Under the pieces are notes generated by a model. It was not told the DNA's origin, ran no database searches, and saw nothing but the letters and a program-made list of their open reading frames with translations. 64,000 nucleotides of DNA, taken from NCBI GenBank assembly GCA_016218715.1, contig JACRDG010000060.1:19781-83780 (forward strand). Direction: 5' to 3'. Positions 10,201 through 18,224 of this stretch are shown here, piece by piece; position 1 is the first letter of the stretch; each line of letters begins with the position of its first letter. The translations under genes and the position numbers were made by a program. Source of the DNA: Desulfomonile tiedjei. GTDB taxonomy: Bacteria > Desulfobacterota > Desulfomonilia > Desulfomonilales > Desulfomonilaceae.

Positions 10201-13133
10201 GCAATACACCCGATTCGGCGATAGCATACGCTACCTACGCAATGGTCCTGGCGGGGATACTGGGGGAGACAGATCGAGGCTGTCGCTTCGGAGAGATGGC
10301 CCTTAATCTGGCGCAACGCTTCGGCTCTTCCCCATCCAGCGTTCGATCCGTGATGACCGTCTATTTCTTCGTCAAGCCTTGCAGGGAACATTATCGGGAA
10401 TCAATAGAACACTTCACCAATCTGTATAAGAGGGCTTTGGAATTGGGGGCGTTTGAAGACGCCGCGCTGTGTGCCTACTTCTATTGCACGTGCCTGTTTC
10501 GCACCGGCGCGGGCCTGCAAATTATTGAACTGGAAATGAGCCGACATTGCGAAGTCATCCGCAAGATGAGACAAGACACCGCGCACCGACTCATCTCCAT
10601 ATTCAGGCAGGCGGTGTTGAATCTCACGGGTCACGCGACCGATCCCTGCGTCTTGGTGGGAAGCGCCTACGACGAGAATTCCGAAATGCCGCAGCTCCGC
10701 AGTGCGAACGACAGGAGCGCCGTGTGCGTCACCTATTTGAATAAGCTCCATCTTTGCGTACTATTCCACGACTACGGCCGAGCGCTGGAAAACTCGAAAG
10801 GAGCTCAGGAATACCTGGACGGAGTCAGAGCCACCGCGGGTGAGCCGACGTTCTATTTCTACGATTCCCTGGCGCGCCTCGCCTTGTGTGCGTCGGAAAA
10901 CAGAACCGACCGGAGGGCGCTTCTGAAGAAAGCCGCGTCAAACCAAAGAAGAATCAGGAAATGGGCACTCCACGCGCCTATGAATCATCTCCACAAAGCC
11001 CTGCTCATCGACGCAGAACGTTTTCGAGCTCTCGGCAAGGACAGTCGTGCCGAACAATGCTACGACCAAGCTATAGAGGCAGCGAGCAAGAATCAATACA
11101 TACATGAAGAGGCACTTGCCACCGAACTGGCGGGCAGGTTCCACCTCTCCAGGGGGCGTATTCAAACAGCCAGAGACTATATCCGAAGGGCGCGAAGTTT
11201 GTACAGCGCCTGGGGCGCTCGCGCAAAGGTAAGGCATCTGGACGACAAGTATTTTCAGCTGTTGGAGAAACCATCCGAATCCCTGTCCACTGTCTCGGAT
11301 GAAAGGACACTGACTTCAACCATTTCCAATGAAAACGAACTGAGTCTGGACATGAACGCTGTCCTGGAAACCTCCCTGGCGATTTCCGGAGAGATCGTCC
11401 TGGACAAACTCCTGGACAAGCTCATGAGAATAGTCATAGAGAGCGCGGGAGCGCAAAAGGGGATTCTGATCGTCGATTCAGGGAACGGTCTCATAGTCCG
11501 GTCTGAAGTCAACGCGGAAGCGGACTCGGGACCGATTCTCCAGGACATTCCACTTGGCTTCTGCCAAGGACTCTCCCAGGGAGTCGTGCGATACGTCGCT
11601 CGAACCGAGGAAATCGTCGCGCTGGGCGACGCGGCTGAAGAGGGGATGTTCACCGCCGACCCCTACGTGTCCGCGACTCGTCCAAAGTCCATTCTTTGCG
11701 CTCCCCTGCTCCATCGCGGCAGACTCGTGGGGGTTGTGTACTTGGAAAACAATCTGGCCACCAACTCGTTCACTCCGAGCAGGGTAGAACTTCTGCGCAT
11801 CCTCTGTTCCCAAGCGGCCATTTCCCTGGAGAACGCTCTGCTCTACGAACGTATGGAACAACTGGTCCAGCAACGAACCCACGAGCTTCAGTGGTCCAAT
11901 GAGGAACTCCGCAAGGAAATCCTGGTCAAGGAGAGGGCCCAACAGGAATTCATTCACGCCAAACTGGAAGCAGAGGCCGCGAGCCGCGCCAAGAGCGAGT
12001 TCCTGACTAACATGAGCCACGAGCTCAGAACGCCGCTCAACGCGGTGATAGGTTTCTCCGAACTCCTTTTGGACCTCTGGCCTGGGCCGCTGAACGAGAA
12101 ACAGAAGCAATACCTGAACCAGGTCTGGGATTCAGGTCGTCACTTGTTGCAGTTGATCAACGACATACTGGACTTGGCCAAAGTGGAATCAGGCAAGATG
12201 GAGCTACTTGTCGTCCCGGTGAACGTGGGGGATCTGTTGCACGAATGCATGAGCATGATCCAGGAAACAGCCACGAAGAAAGGCTTGAATCTGGAAGTCA
12301 AGATATCCGACGAGACCCAATCCGCAATGGTGCAGGCCGACGAGGTGAAGCTCAAACAGATCATGCTCAACCTGCTATCCAATGCGACCAAGTTTACTCC
12401 CGCGGGCGGAACCGTCACGGTGGAGGCGAACATGGAGGACAACGCGCTCAGGATGACGGTCTCGGACACCGGGATCGGGGTTAACCCAGAGTATTCCGAA
12501 CGAATTTTTGGGGCGTTCGAGCAAGTTGATTCCTCACTGTCCAGGCGTCAGGAAGGCACCGGTCTGGGACTCGCGCTGAGCCGTCGGCTCGCGGAGCTTC
12601 ACCACGGCCGCCTGTGGGTCGAGAGCGAAGGTGAGGGCAGAGGAAGCGATTTCATCCTGGAGATCCCCGTGAGCCCCACGGCGCCCGCTATTCACCCGCT
12701 CCAGGCGCCACCGGCGGATCCTCCCGCGGAACCGTCAAGCTCGGACGCCGTGAGGCAGAGTCAAAGGATACCAAGGCCGAGGGTCTTGGTGATAGAAGAC
12801 AATGACGCTAGCCTCAGGCTCGCCGAGAGCCTGGTGGAAGAAGCGGGTTACACTCCGTTACGGGCCCGGACCGCGGACGAGGGCGTGAGAATGGCCGAAT
12901 CGGAAGTCCTCGCTCTCATACTGATGGACATATCCCTTCCGGGCATGGACGGCCTCACCGCCACACGCAAGCTCAAACAAAACCCTAAGACCTCTCATAT
13001 CCCCGTGGTGGCCTTGACCGCCCACGCTATGAAAGGCGACATGGAAAAGGCCCTGGACGCCGGGTTCGACGCGTACCTCACCAAGCCGGTGGACCGGAAG
13101 AGTTTCATGACTACCCTAAAGAGGCTGATTTAA
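7296..13133 (+). CDS. Ser/Thr kinase - AAA ATPase - TPR-like - GAF - histidine kinase - receiver hybrid
   Basis: 1945 residues. Domains in order: a protein-kinase-like domain (about 31-300) with HKDVNPTN at 156-163 and DFD at 177-179 in place of HRD and DFG, and no standard glycine-rich loop; an AAA/STAND-type ATPase with Walker A GPPGSGKT (358-365) and Walker B ending in Asp488-Asp489; a long helical TPR-like region (about 640-1330); a GAF domain (about 1365-1525); a coiled coil; a HisKA domain with phospho-acceptor His1575 in HELRTPLN; an HATPase domain with DTGIG and GTGLGL boxes; and a C-terminal receiver with Asp1878. This is the known 'trifunctional' sensor kinase layout, probably cytosolic since no membrane helix is seen. 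The start at 7296 has only a weak ribosome site; Met31 is an alternative. The signal sensed is unknown. Confidence 0.9.
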   Translation: MPGQKVQNWRDLGKIPVEADPHYLSVDTKPMFTLEGYEILDPIYESSRSTVCRARRLADGLGVVLKALARERPLPEEVARRRHEYAILKSLHLDGVVTAHSLEEHSVGPILVLEDFGAERLSEWVGRRQPDLPELIALAVRIVSILGDIHTAQIIHKDVNPTNLICSVNDGRIKLIDFDIAGVFSREDAFPRDPVRFQGTLSYISPEQTGRTNRLIDYRTDYYSLGVTLYELLCGCLPFESNNPLELVHCHIARVPIPPADLNPAVPRPLSDIVMKLMAKDASERYQSSRGIRADLEECARLLQDAGPMKPFPLARQDAPARFIAPQKIYGRQGEVDTLLRAFDRVSAGAKEMILVSGPPGSGKTSLVREIYEPVTRRKGCFVYGKCDQFQGDVFDSAMVEAFRPQVRGILTGSDERLAAWREKLTEALRPNGAILAQMIPELQFILGPQPPTAEVAPLEARNRFNLLFKSFLNLWCDKDHPTVLFLDDLQWADATSLRLLELMLDAEDVRYLLVVGSYRTDEVSADHGLIKGIGRVVREGATVNSIGLDPLKIGSVTELVSDAVRCDKDSAGPLAEVVLQKTGGNPFFANEFMKSLYEAKLLDFDQERGVWAWDLRDVENQSITQNIADLMSARIKNLDLRTQEALRSASCLGSRFELGVLAHVLGYSESEAMGALREAVSEGMLIGLVNVWTSGDPHSCGLDANLPIELKFAHDRIRQAAYELIPESERPTVHLCLGRKLIEHGFASSEGEKLLQVVDHLNAAAALVDEKDEIVRFAELNLMAAKRAKAAASYEAAFRYAKSGLGLLKPENWETHHELTLELHLAAAEGAYLCADIEESERLSRIVLRHAGSSLEKVRAYEVRIQSCVARYDMLEAVRTSLDALDLLGIRFPLRPSKSAVVWAILKTKYLLFGKDVESLVDLPEMTDPNARAALRIMSSAAKAVYATVPELVPLFVGQTVNLSLKYGNTPDSAIAYATYAMVLAGILGETDRGCRFGEMALNLAQRFGSSPSSVRSVMTVYFFVKPCREHYRESIEHFTNLYKRALELGAFEDAALCAYFYCTCLFRTGAGLQIIELEMSRHCEVIRKMRQDTAHRLISIFRQAVLNLTGHATDPCVLVGSAYDENSEMPQLRSANDRSAVCVTYLNKLHLCVLFHDYGRALENSKGAQEYLDGVRATAGEPTFYFYDSLARLALCASENRTDRRALLKKAASNQRRIRKWALHAPMNHLHKALLIDAERFRALGKDSRAEQCYDQAIEAASKNQYIHEEALATELAGRFHLSRGRIQTARDYIRRARSLYSAWGARAKVRHLDDKYFQLLEKPSESLSTVSDERTLTSTISNENELSLDMNAVLETSLAISGEIVLDKLLDKLMRIVIESAGAQKGILIVDSGNGLIVRSEVNAEADSGPILQDIPLGFCQGLSQGVVRYVARTEEIVALGDAAEEGMFTADPYVSATRPKSILCAPLLHRGRLVGVVYLENNLATNSFTPSRVELLRILCSQAAISLENALLYERMEQLVQQRTHELQWSNEELRKEILVKERAQQEFIHAKLEAEAASRAKSEFLTNMSHELRTPLNAVIGFSELLLDLWPGPLNEKQKQYLNQVWDSGRHLLQLINDILDLAKVESGKMELLVVPVNVGDLLHECMSMIQETATKKGLNLEVKISDETQSAMVQADEVKLKQIMLNLLSNATKFTPAGGTVTVEANMEDNALRMTVSDTGIGVNPEYSERIFGAFEQVDSSLSRRQEGTGLGLALSRRLAELHHGRLWVESEGEGRGSDFILEIPVSPTAPAIHPLQAPPADPPAEPSSSDAVRQSQRIPRPRVLVIEDNDASLRLAESLVEEAGYTPLRARTADEGVRMAESEVLALILMDISLPGMDGLTATRKLKQNPKTSHIPVVALTAHAMKGDMEKALDAGFDAYLTKPVDRKSFMTTLKRLI

Positions 13134-13611
13134 ATCCCGATCGGGCGACTTCGGCGAAACGGCGGCCTGGACTGCTGATTTTCTTCCTTTCCTGGGAGCG
13201 AGTCGGAATCGGAAGTATGGCTGGTGGAGACTGGCTACACGGTACCATGGCGTCGCAAGTGCGGTTAGCAGGAATCCCAACGTCGGATACAGCCTGACAG
13301 CACTTTGACCGAAGCGCTGGTTTGCTCTTGACCGAGGGGCGCGCTGTGAGGTACGCTCAACGACAGGGTGCAGCTACCTTTTCCGGGAAGCGTGACAACG
13401 ATTTTGGCGCCGGGCCTTGCGGAGGACCATGGTTTTTTTGCGGGTTCCAGGGCACCATGGCTTGACCCCTCACAGGCACCAAGATGCCCGAGATGGCCAG
13501 ACCGGCGCACAATTTCCGATATGAACCGGCGCGTATGACCAGGACGACAGCAGCGTGGGTCCGCGCGCCCGACGTTTCGATAATCCAATGAATCGTTTCA
13601 GGGAGGTCTCG
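13134..13611. other. Intergenic region, 478 bp
   Basis: Apart from element B (13295-13368) no coding or RNA feature was recognised. The small minus-strand frames here lack ribosome sites. Confidence 0.4.
13295..13368 (+). promoter_or_regulatory. Upstream element B, shared with 7117-7190
   Basis: TGACAGCACTTTGACC (13295-13310) is identical to the start of element A. TTGACC (13328-13333), 18 bp, and TACGCT (13352-13357) follow, and GTGAGGTACGCT is conserved. It lies 244 bp upstream of the next gene start. Confidence 0.5.
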
Positions 13612-13818
13612 ATGCAGCAGTCAGGAGAAACAGGAAGCAAGCTCGCGGAATTAATCAAGAAAGCCATCCATGACGGTAAACTCACGAACGAGGAGTACGA
13701 TCGGATTCTGATGCTGGCGGATGCAGACGCGGTGATCGATCCCCAGGAAAAGAGACTCCTTGCCCAGCTCCAGGAAATGCTTGCCAACAAGACCATCGTC
13801 CGCGTGGCCAGTGAGTGA
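13612..13818 (+). CDS. Small helical protein, TerB-like in outline
   Basis: 68 residues, starting at 13612 after GGGAGG (7-9 nt away); the frame is open upstream without a ribosome site. The protein is predicted helical and acidic, with the pattern DGKLTNEEYDRILMLADADA followed by a DPQEKRLL stretch, recalling short bacterial proteins with TerB-like or EF-hand-like helices. It has no membrane segment and no cysteine. Its function is unknown. The upstream DNA shares element A/B with the hybrid kinase gene, which suggests common control. Confidence 0.65.
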   Translation: MQQSGETGSKLAELIKKAIHDGKLTNEEYDRILMLADADAVIDPQEKRLLAQLQEMLANKTIVRVASE

Positions 13819-14004
13819 GCAGGCGCTGTTCCTACGAGAACAGGATGATTGACGGGGGAGCAGCGTCAAGAAACGCGGGGGCCGTTTCTTCGTTCGATTT
13901 GTTGGCCTGACGCGGTATAGCGAGAGAGTCTGGGACAAATCGATCCCGAAGGGGAAGCCGCAGGAGCGGCCCCAGGGCTGGCCCATGTCGAGGAGGCATG
14001 GGAA

Positions 14005-14844
14005 ATGGAGGCGAGGAAGAGAAGATACCCTATCGTGGCACTGCTGTTGTCGCTGCTCGTCCCAGGTGTCGGCCAGATGTACAACGGGCAACTCGCCAGA
14101 GGGGTGTGCTTGCATGCAGGGGTGTTGCTGGTTTGGACCGTCATGGGGCTGACCGGCTTGCTCTACAGCTTCTTCGGGGCCTGCGTTTGGCTCTTGTGTG
14201 GGGTTGCCCTTTGGTGGGTGATCATTCCCCTGGATGCGGTACTGGGTTCCCGTAGACGCAGAGAGATGCCCCTGAAGGCGTACAATCGTTGGTACTATTA
14301 CGTAATTGTCATTGTTGCCTTCGCGTTGCTGGCCGACTTTCTGTATCAGCCCATAAATCAGATCTACGTCAGGCACGTGAGAACGTTCAGGGTCCCGATA
14401 TCCTCGATGGAGCCGACCCTCTGCGTAGGGGATTATTTCGTCACGCAAATCAACCCGTACCGCTCTCAATCACCTTCCAGAAACGACGTGGTAGTTTTTC
14501 CCTTTCCTGAGGACACCTCGAAGATGTTCGTGAAACGAATAGTGGGGCTCGGAGGCGAGAAACTGGAGATCCGAGACAAGAAGCTCTATGTGAACGACAA
14601 GGTCCTGGATGAACCCTGGGCGGTCCATTCGTCGTCCGTGTCGCTGCCAAGAGAACGAAGTCCCCGGGACGGGTATGGGCCGGTGGTTGTCCCTTCGGGA
14701 GCTGTTTTCGTGATGGGAGACAACCGTGACCATAGTCTTGACAGCCGCTTCTGGGGTTTTTTGCCATGGAGGGACATTCAGGGCAAGGCCTTGTACGTCT
14801 ATTGGTCGAAAGACCTGAAGAGGATAGGCGACGAGGTGAAATAG
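14005..14844 (+). CDS. lepB: Signal peptidase I with extra N-terminal membrane segments
   Basis: 279 residues. Type I signal peptidases cleave signal peptides on the outer face of the inner membrane. The catalytic serine is Ser134 in SSMEPTL and the lysine base is Lys177 in FVKRIVG. The GDNRDHSLDSRFWG box near 238-251 completes the family pattern. Unlike the usual one or two anchors, the first 115 residues hold a hydrophobic TM2-like region (LVPGVGQMYNGQLARG, then further helices) before the anchor at about 96-113. A strong stem-loop directly follows the stop codon. It is probably functional: all key residues are present. Confidence 0.93.
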   Translation: MEARKRRYPIVALLLSLLVPGVGQMYNGQLARGVCLHAGVLLVWTVMGLTGLLYSFFGACVWLLCGVALWWVIIPLDAVLGSRRRREMPLKAYNRWYYYVIVIVAFALLADFLYQPINQIYVRHVRTFRVPISSMEPTLCVGDYFVTQINPYRSQSPSRNDVVVFPFPEDTSKMFVKRIVGLGGEKLEIRDKKLYVNDKVLDEPWAVHSSSVSLPRERSPRDGYGPVVVPSGAVFVMGDNRDHSLDSRFWGFLPWRDIQGKALYVYWSKDLKRIGDEVK

Positions 14845-14878
14845 AGACTCTTCTCCACCAGTTCGGTGGAAGGGTCTC
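14844..14878 (+). terminator. Stem-loop after lepB
   Basis: GAGAC (14844-14848) pairs with GTCTC (14874-14878), and the inner arms TTC.CCACC and GGTGGAA pair around the loop AGTTC. No T-run follows, so it may be a Rho-aided terminator or a 3'-end stabiliser. Confidence 0.45.
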
Positions 14879-15275
14879 GTGTGCAGAACAAGCGAGAGGC
14901 GCAGGGGGTCGGGAGGCTACAATGCGTCAGGGCTTAAAGGCGGGACCCCAACACGTTGCGATACGGTTCTAAAACCTCACATCCTCTCGAAGCCGCACCG
15001 CCGGTATGTGCCTACTTTCTTACCGATCCTACGCCTCAGTTACTATGACACTCCACCTCGAACAACGTTCCGCTTGATAGGCTTTGACACACCCTGTTGT
15101 TGATGGTATTCCATCTGCTGCCGGTTGGTCGGTGCGCAGACCGACTCCGATTGAGCGCGGACCAGACCGGAAGGCCCGGGAGCCCACTTGCCTATGGGCT
15201 CTGCATCAGATTGCGTAGAAGCGGATACGAAAGAGCCGGACTCTGCCGAGCCGCTTCCTGGTAGAACACCGAACC
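14879..15275. other. Intergenic region, 397 bp
   Basis: No gene, RNA or repeat was recognised. It presumably holds the promoter of the glycosyltransferase-asnB pair, but no convincing -35/-10 pair was picked out. Confidence 0.4.
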
Positions 15276-16181
15276 ATGACAAACACACCTATTGACCGCA
15301 TCGATCCTCTCGCCGGCTCCGACCCGACGGTTACCATCGTGATACCGGCGTTCAACGAGGAGCAAACCATCGCCGAGGTGGTTCGGAGCGCGAAAGACCA
15401 TGTACCGGCAGCGAGGATCCTCGTCATCGATGACGGGTCTACCGACAGGACTGCCATCGAGGCCCGAAATGCAGGTGCGGAGGTAATCTCGCACCCGTTG
15501 AACAAGGGAAACGGGGCCTGCATGAAGACCGCTTTGCGCAACATCCCCGGTGGGCATGTCGCTGTCTTGGACGGGGACGGACAGCACGATCCGGGAGATC
15601 TCCCCAGGCTGCTCGCCCGACTGAGCGAGTACGATCTGGTCGTGGGGACCCGCACCTTCTCCACCGAGGAGGGGTCGCCTCTGCGGAATTTCGGCAATGT
15701 AATCCTGCGGAGGTTGGCTTCCTTTCTGGTCGAACAGAGAATCCCCGACCTGACGTCCGGTATGCGCGCGTTTCGGCACAGCATCGCAGCGAAGTTCCTC
15801 CACATGTACCCCAACGGATATTCGTTCCCGTCCACGAATACGTTGAGTCTGATTGCCGCGGGATACAGCGTCGCGTTCGAACCCATACAAGTGGGGCGAC
15901 GGCCTCCGGGAAGCCATAGCAAACTTCAGCCCTTCCGGGACGGTTTTCGATTCATCATGTTCATCCTGCGCATCATCACAATGGCCAATCCAAACAAGAT
16001 CTTCTTTCCCGTCGGGTTGCTCATGCTCCTGGCAGGGCTCGCCCTTACCATACGCAACCTTGTGCTCTTCTCCCAGTTTTCCAGCGGCACGGTATTCTTT
16101 TTTGCCGGTGGGACGAACGTCATCTTTTTCGGCCTGATCCTCGACCAGTTCGCTACCCTGCGCCTGCAGGAGCGTGATTGA
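15276..16181 (+). CDS. GT2-family glycosyltransferase, dolichol/undecaprenyl-phosphate sugar synthase type
   Basis: 301 residues. The catalytic domain begins with VTIVIPAFNEEQTI and IDDGSTDRT, and has the metal-binding DGDGQHD (Asp99-x-Asp101). This is the DPM1-like branch of GT2, which moves a sugar from a nucleotide donor to a polyprenyl phosphate. Two C-terminal transmembrane helices (about 240-265 and 270-290) anchor it to the inner membrane. It is 25 bp upstream of an AsnB-type gene and probably in one operon with it. The lipid-linked sugar could feed surface glycan or protein glycosylation. The sugar is not predictable. Confidence 0.88.
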   Translation: MTNTPIDRIDPLAGSDPTVTIVIPAFNEEQTIAEVVRSAKDHVPAARILVIDDGSTDRTAIEARNAGAEVISHPLNKGNGACMKTALRNIPGGHVAVLDGDGQHDPGDLPRLLARLSEYDLVVGTRTFSTEEGSPLRNFGNVILRRLASFLVEQRIPDLTSGMRAFRHSIAAKFLHMYPNGYSFPSTNTLSLIAAGYSVAFEPIQVGRRPPGSHSKLQPFRDGFRFIMFILRIITMANPNKIFFPVGLLMLLAGLALTIRNLVLFSQFSSGTVFFFAGGTNVIFFGLILDQFATLRLQERD

Positions 16182-16206
16182 TCGGGTCCGGTGTCTTCGG
16201 TCCATT

Positions 16207-18090
16207 ATGTGCGGAATTTGCGGCGTCTTCTTGGTCGATCCTGAGGCTCGGGTCGATCGCGGCCTCCTGGAACGTATGAACCGGACTCTGATCCATCGAG
16301 GCCCCGACGACGAAGGGTACTTTGTTTCCGGGTCGTTAGGGCTCGCGATGCGGAGGCTGAGCATTATCGACCTGGGAGGCGGGAAACAGCCGATTGCCAA
16401 CGAAGACGAATCCGTGTGGATCGTGTTCAACGGCGAGATCTACAACTTCCTGGAACTGAGAACAGAACTCGTTTCCAGGGGGCATGTCTTCAAAACCCTC
16501 TCCGACACGGAGGTCATCGTCCATCTGTACGAAGAGATGGGGCCCGACTGTGTGAATCGTCTCAATGGGATGTTCGCCATCGCGATCTGGGATTCGGTGA
16601 AGCAGACGCTCCTCCTTGCACGGGACCGACTAGGCATCAAGCCGCTGCACTATGCGCTGGAATCGGGAAAACGGCTCGTCTTCGGCAGTGAGATCAAGGC
16701 GCTCCTGGCCGCAGGGGTCAGCCGCGAGCCAGATTACCAGGCGCTGTACGACTATGTTTCGCTCTTGTACGTCCCGACGCCGGATACCGCGTTCGCCGCG
16801 GTGAAGAAACTTCCGCCCGGCTGTGTGCTCACATGCACCCGCGAGGGCATCCAGGTTCGGCAGTACTGGGACGTCCCGCTCCCGCCCGCTGGGGATTGCG
16901 GCTCGGGCCGGCAGGACTATGACGAGGAAGTGCTCCACCTGGTCGAAACCGCGGTGCGGCGGCACATGATCGCGGATGTCCCAGTTGGGGCGCTCCTGAG
17001 CGGCGGACTGGACTCCACCACCGTCAGTGCGGTGATGTGCCGCAAGCTTCAGGTCCCTCTGCGGACGTTCACCGTCGGCTTCGACGTCAAATCGTACGAC
17101 GAATCGGATGATGCGCGGCTGGTGGCCCAAACCCTGGGGACCGAGCACATGGAACAGGTGGTGTACCCGGGGATGATCGAATCCATTCCCGAGCTTTTGA
17201 CCTTTTTCGACGAGCCGTTCGCCGACTATTCGGCGATTCCCACGTTTCTCGTCTCTCGGCTCGCTGCCCGATACGTCAAGGTGGTGCTCACTGGCGACGG
17301 CGGCGATGAAGTTTTCGCAGGATACCCGACGCATGTGGCGTACCGGGTGAGCCGGCTGTTCCGGCTGATACCGGGCGTGATCCGGCGACACGTGATCGCC
17401 CCCCTTGTGATGGCCTTGCCGACATCCATGGAGCGGATCAGCTTCGACTACATGGCCAAGCGTTTCGTGACCGGTGCGGACCTGCCGCTGGAACGCGGCC
17501 ACTACTGGTGGAAGGTGATCTTCAACGAGGAGGAGAAAAAGCTTCTCTTCAGACCGGAATTCTTGCAGATGGGATTCGAGGACACGTACAGGACTTTCGA
17601 TCGCCATTTCAGGACCGCACAGCACGCGGATCCGCTCAACCGGCTCCTCTATGTAGACACCAAGACCTTTCTCCTCGATGACAACCTCGCCAAGGTCGAT
17701 CGGATGACCATGGCCAACTCCTTGGAAGCACGGGTACCCCTGCTGGACCACGAGATCGTGGAGCGCGTGGCAGTTATCCCGCCGTCCGCCAAGTCGCGGG
17801 GCCTTGAGACAAAACGCCTTCTCAGGAGGGCAGTGCGAGGGCTCCTGCCGCCTGCGATCCGCAAAGGAAAGAAACGAGGATTCACCCCTCCTCTCCCGTT
17901 TTGGATCCGGCACGAGCTGAAGGATTTCATACTCGATTACTTCTCCGAAGAAAGACTCAGGGCCACGGGAATACTCGACGAAACCTACTGCCGCCGCATG
18001 CTTGACGACCACTTCGCGGGAAGGAAGGACAATAACCGGCAGATCTGGACCATAGTCGCACTGGTGTGCTGGCTGGAAAAGATGCGATAA
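16207..18090 (+). CDS. asnB: Asparagine synthase (glutamine-hydrolysing), AsnB type
   Basis: 627 residues. The start at 16207 is chosen because it places the nucleophile at Cys2 (Met-Cys-Gly-Ile-Cys-Gly), which must become the mature N-terminus; the frame is open 11 codons upstream. The N-terminal Ntn glutaminase domain includes RGPDDEG. The C-terminal synthetase domain has the pyrophosphate loop SGGLDS at 265-270. The family converts aspartate, glutamine and ATP to asparagine. Copies next to glycosyltransferases often amidate sugars or peptides instead, and the GT2 gene immediately upstream makes that possible here. All catalytic residues are present. Confidence 0.9.
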   Translation: MCGICGVFLVDPEARVDRGLLERMNRTLIHRGPDDEGYFVSGSLGLAMRRLSIIDLGGGKQPIANEDESVWIVFNGEIYNFLELRTELVSRGHVFKTLSDTEVIVHLYEEMGPDCVNRLNGMFAIAIWDSVKQTLLLARDRLGIKPLHYALESGKRLVFGSEIKALLAAGVSREPDYQALYDYVSLLYVPTPDTAFAAVKKLPPGCVLTCTREGIQVRQYWDVPLPPAGDCGSGRQDYDEEVLHLVETAVRRHMIADVPVGALLSGGLDSTTVSAVMCRKLQVPLRTFTVGFDVKSYDESDDARLVAQTLGTEHMEQVVYPGMIESIPELLTFFDEPFADYSAIPTFLVSRLAARYVKVVLTGDGGDEVFAGYPTHVAYRVSRLFRLIPGVIRRHVIAPLVMALPTSMERISFDYMAKRFVTGADLPLERGHYWWKVIFNEEEKKLLFRPEFLQMGFEDTYRTFDRHFRTAQHADPLNRLLYVDTKTFLLDDNLAKVDRMTMANSLEARVPLLDHEIVERVAVIPPSAKSRGLETKRLLRRAVRGLLPPAIRKGKKRGFTPPLPFWIRHELKDFILDYFSEERLRATGILDETYCRRMLDDHFAGRKDNNRQIWTIVALVCWLEKMR

Positions 18091-18224
18091 TGAGATAGGA
18101 ACTCCTCGGCCCTCCGGAACGAGATCTCTGGACGTCGACCAAACGGAAGGATGCCGAGAATTCGGGCCATAGGGACCGCTGGCGCCATGTTGAATTTCTA
18201 GAAACCGCAAGCAAGGTGGTGAAC

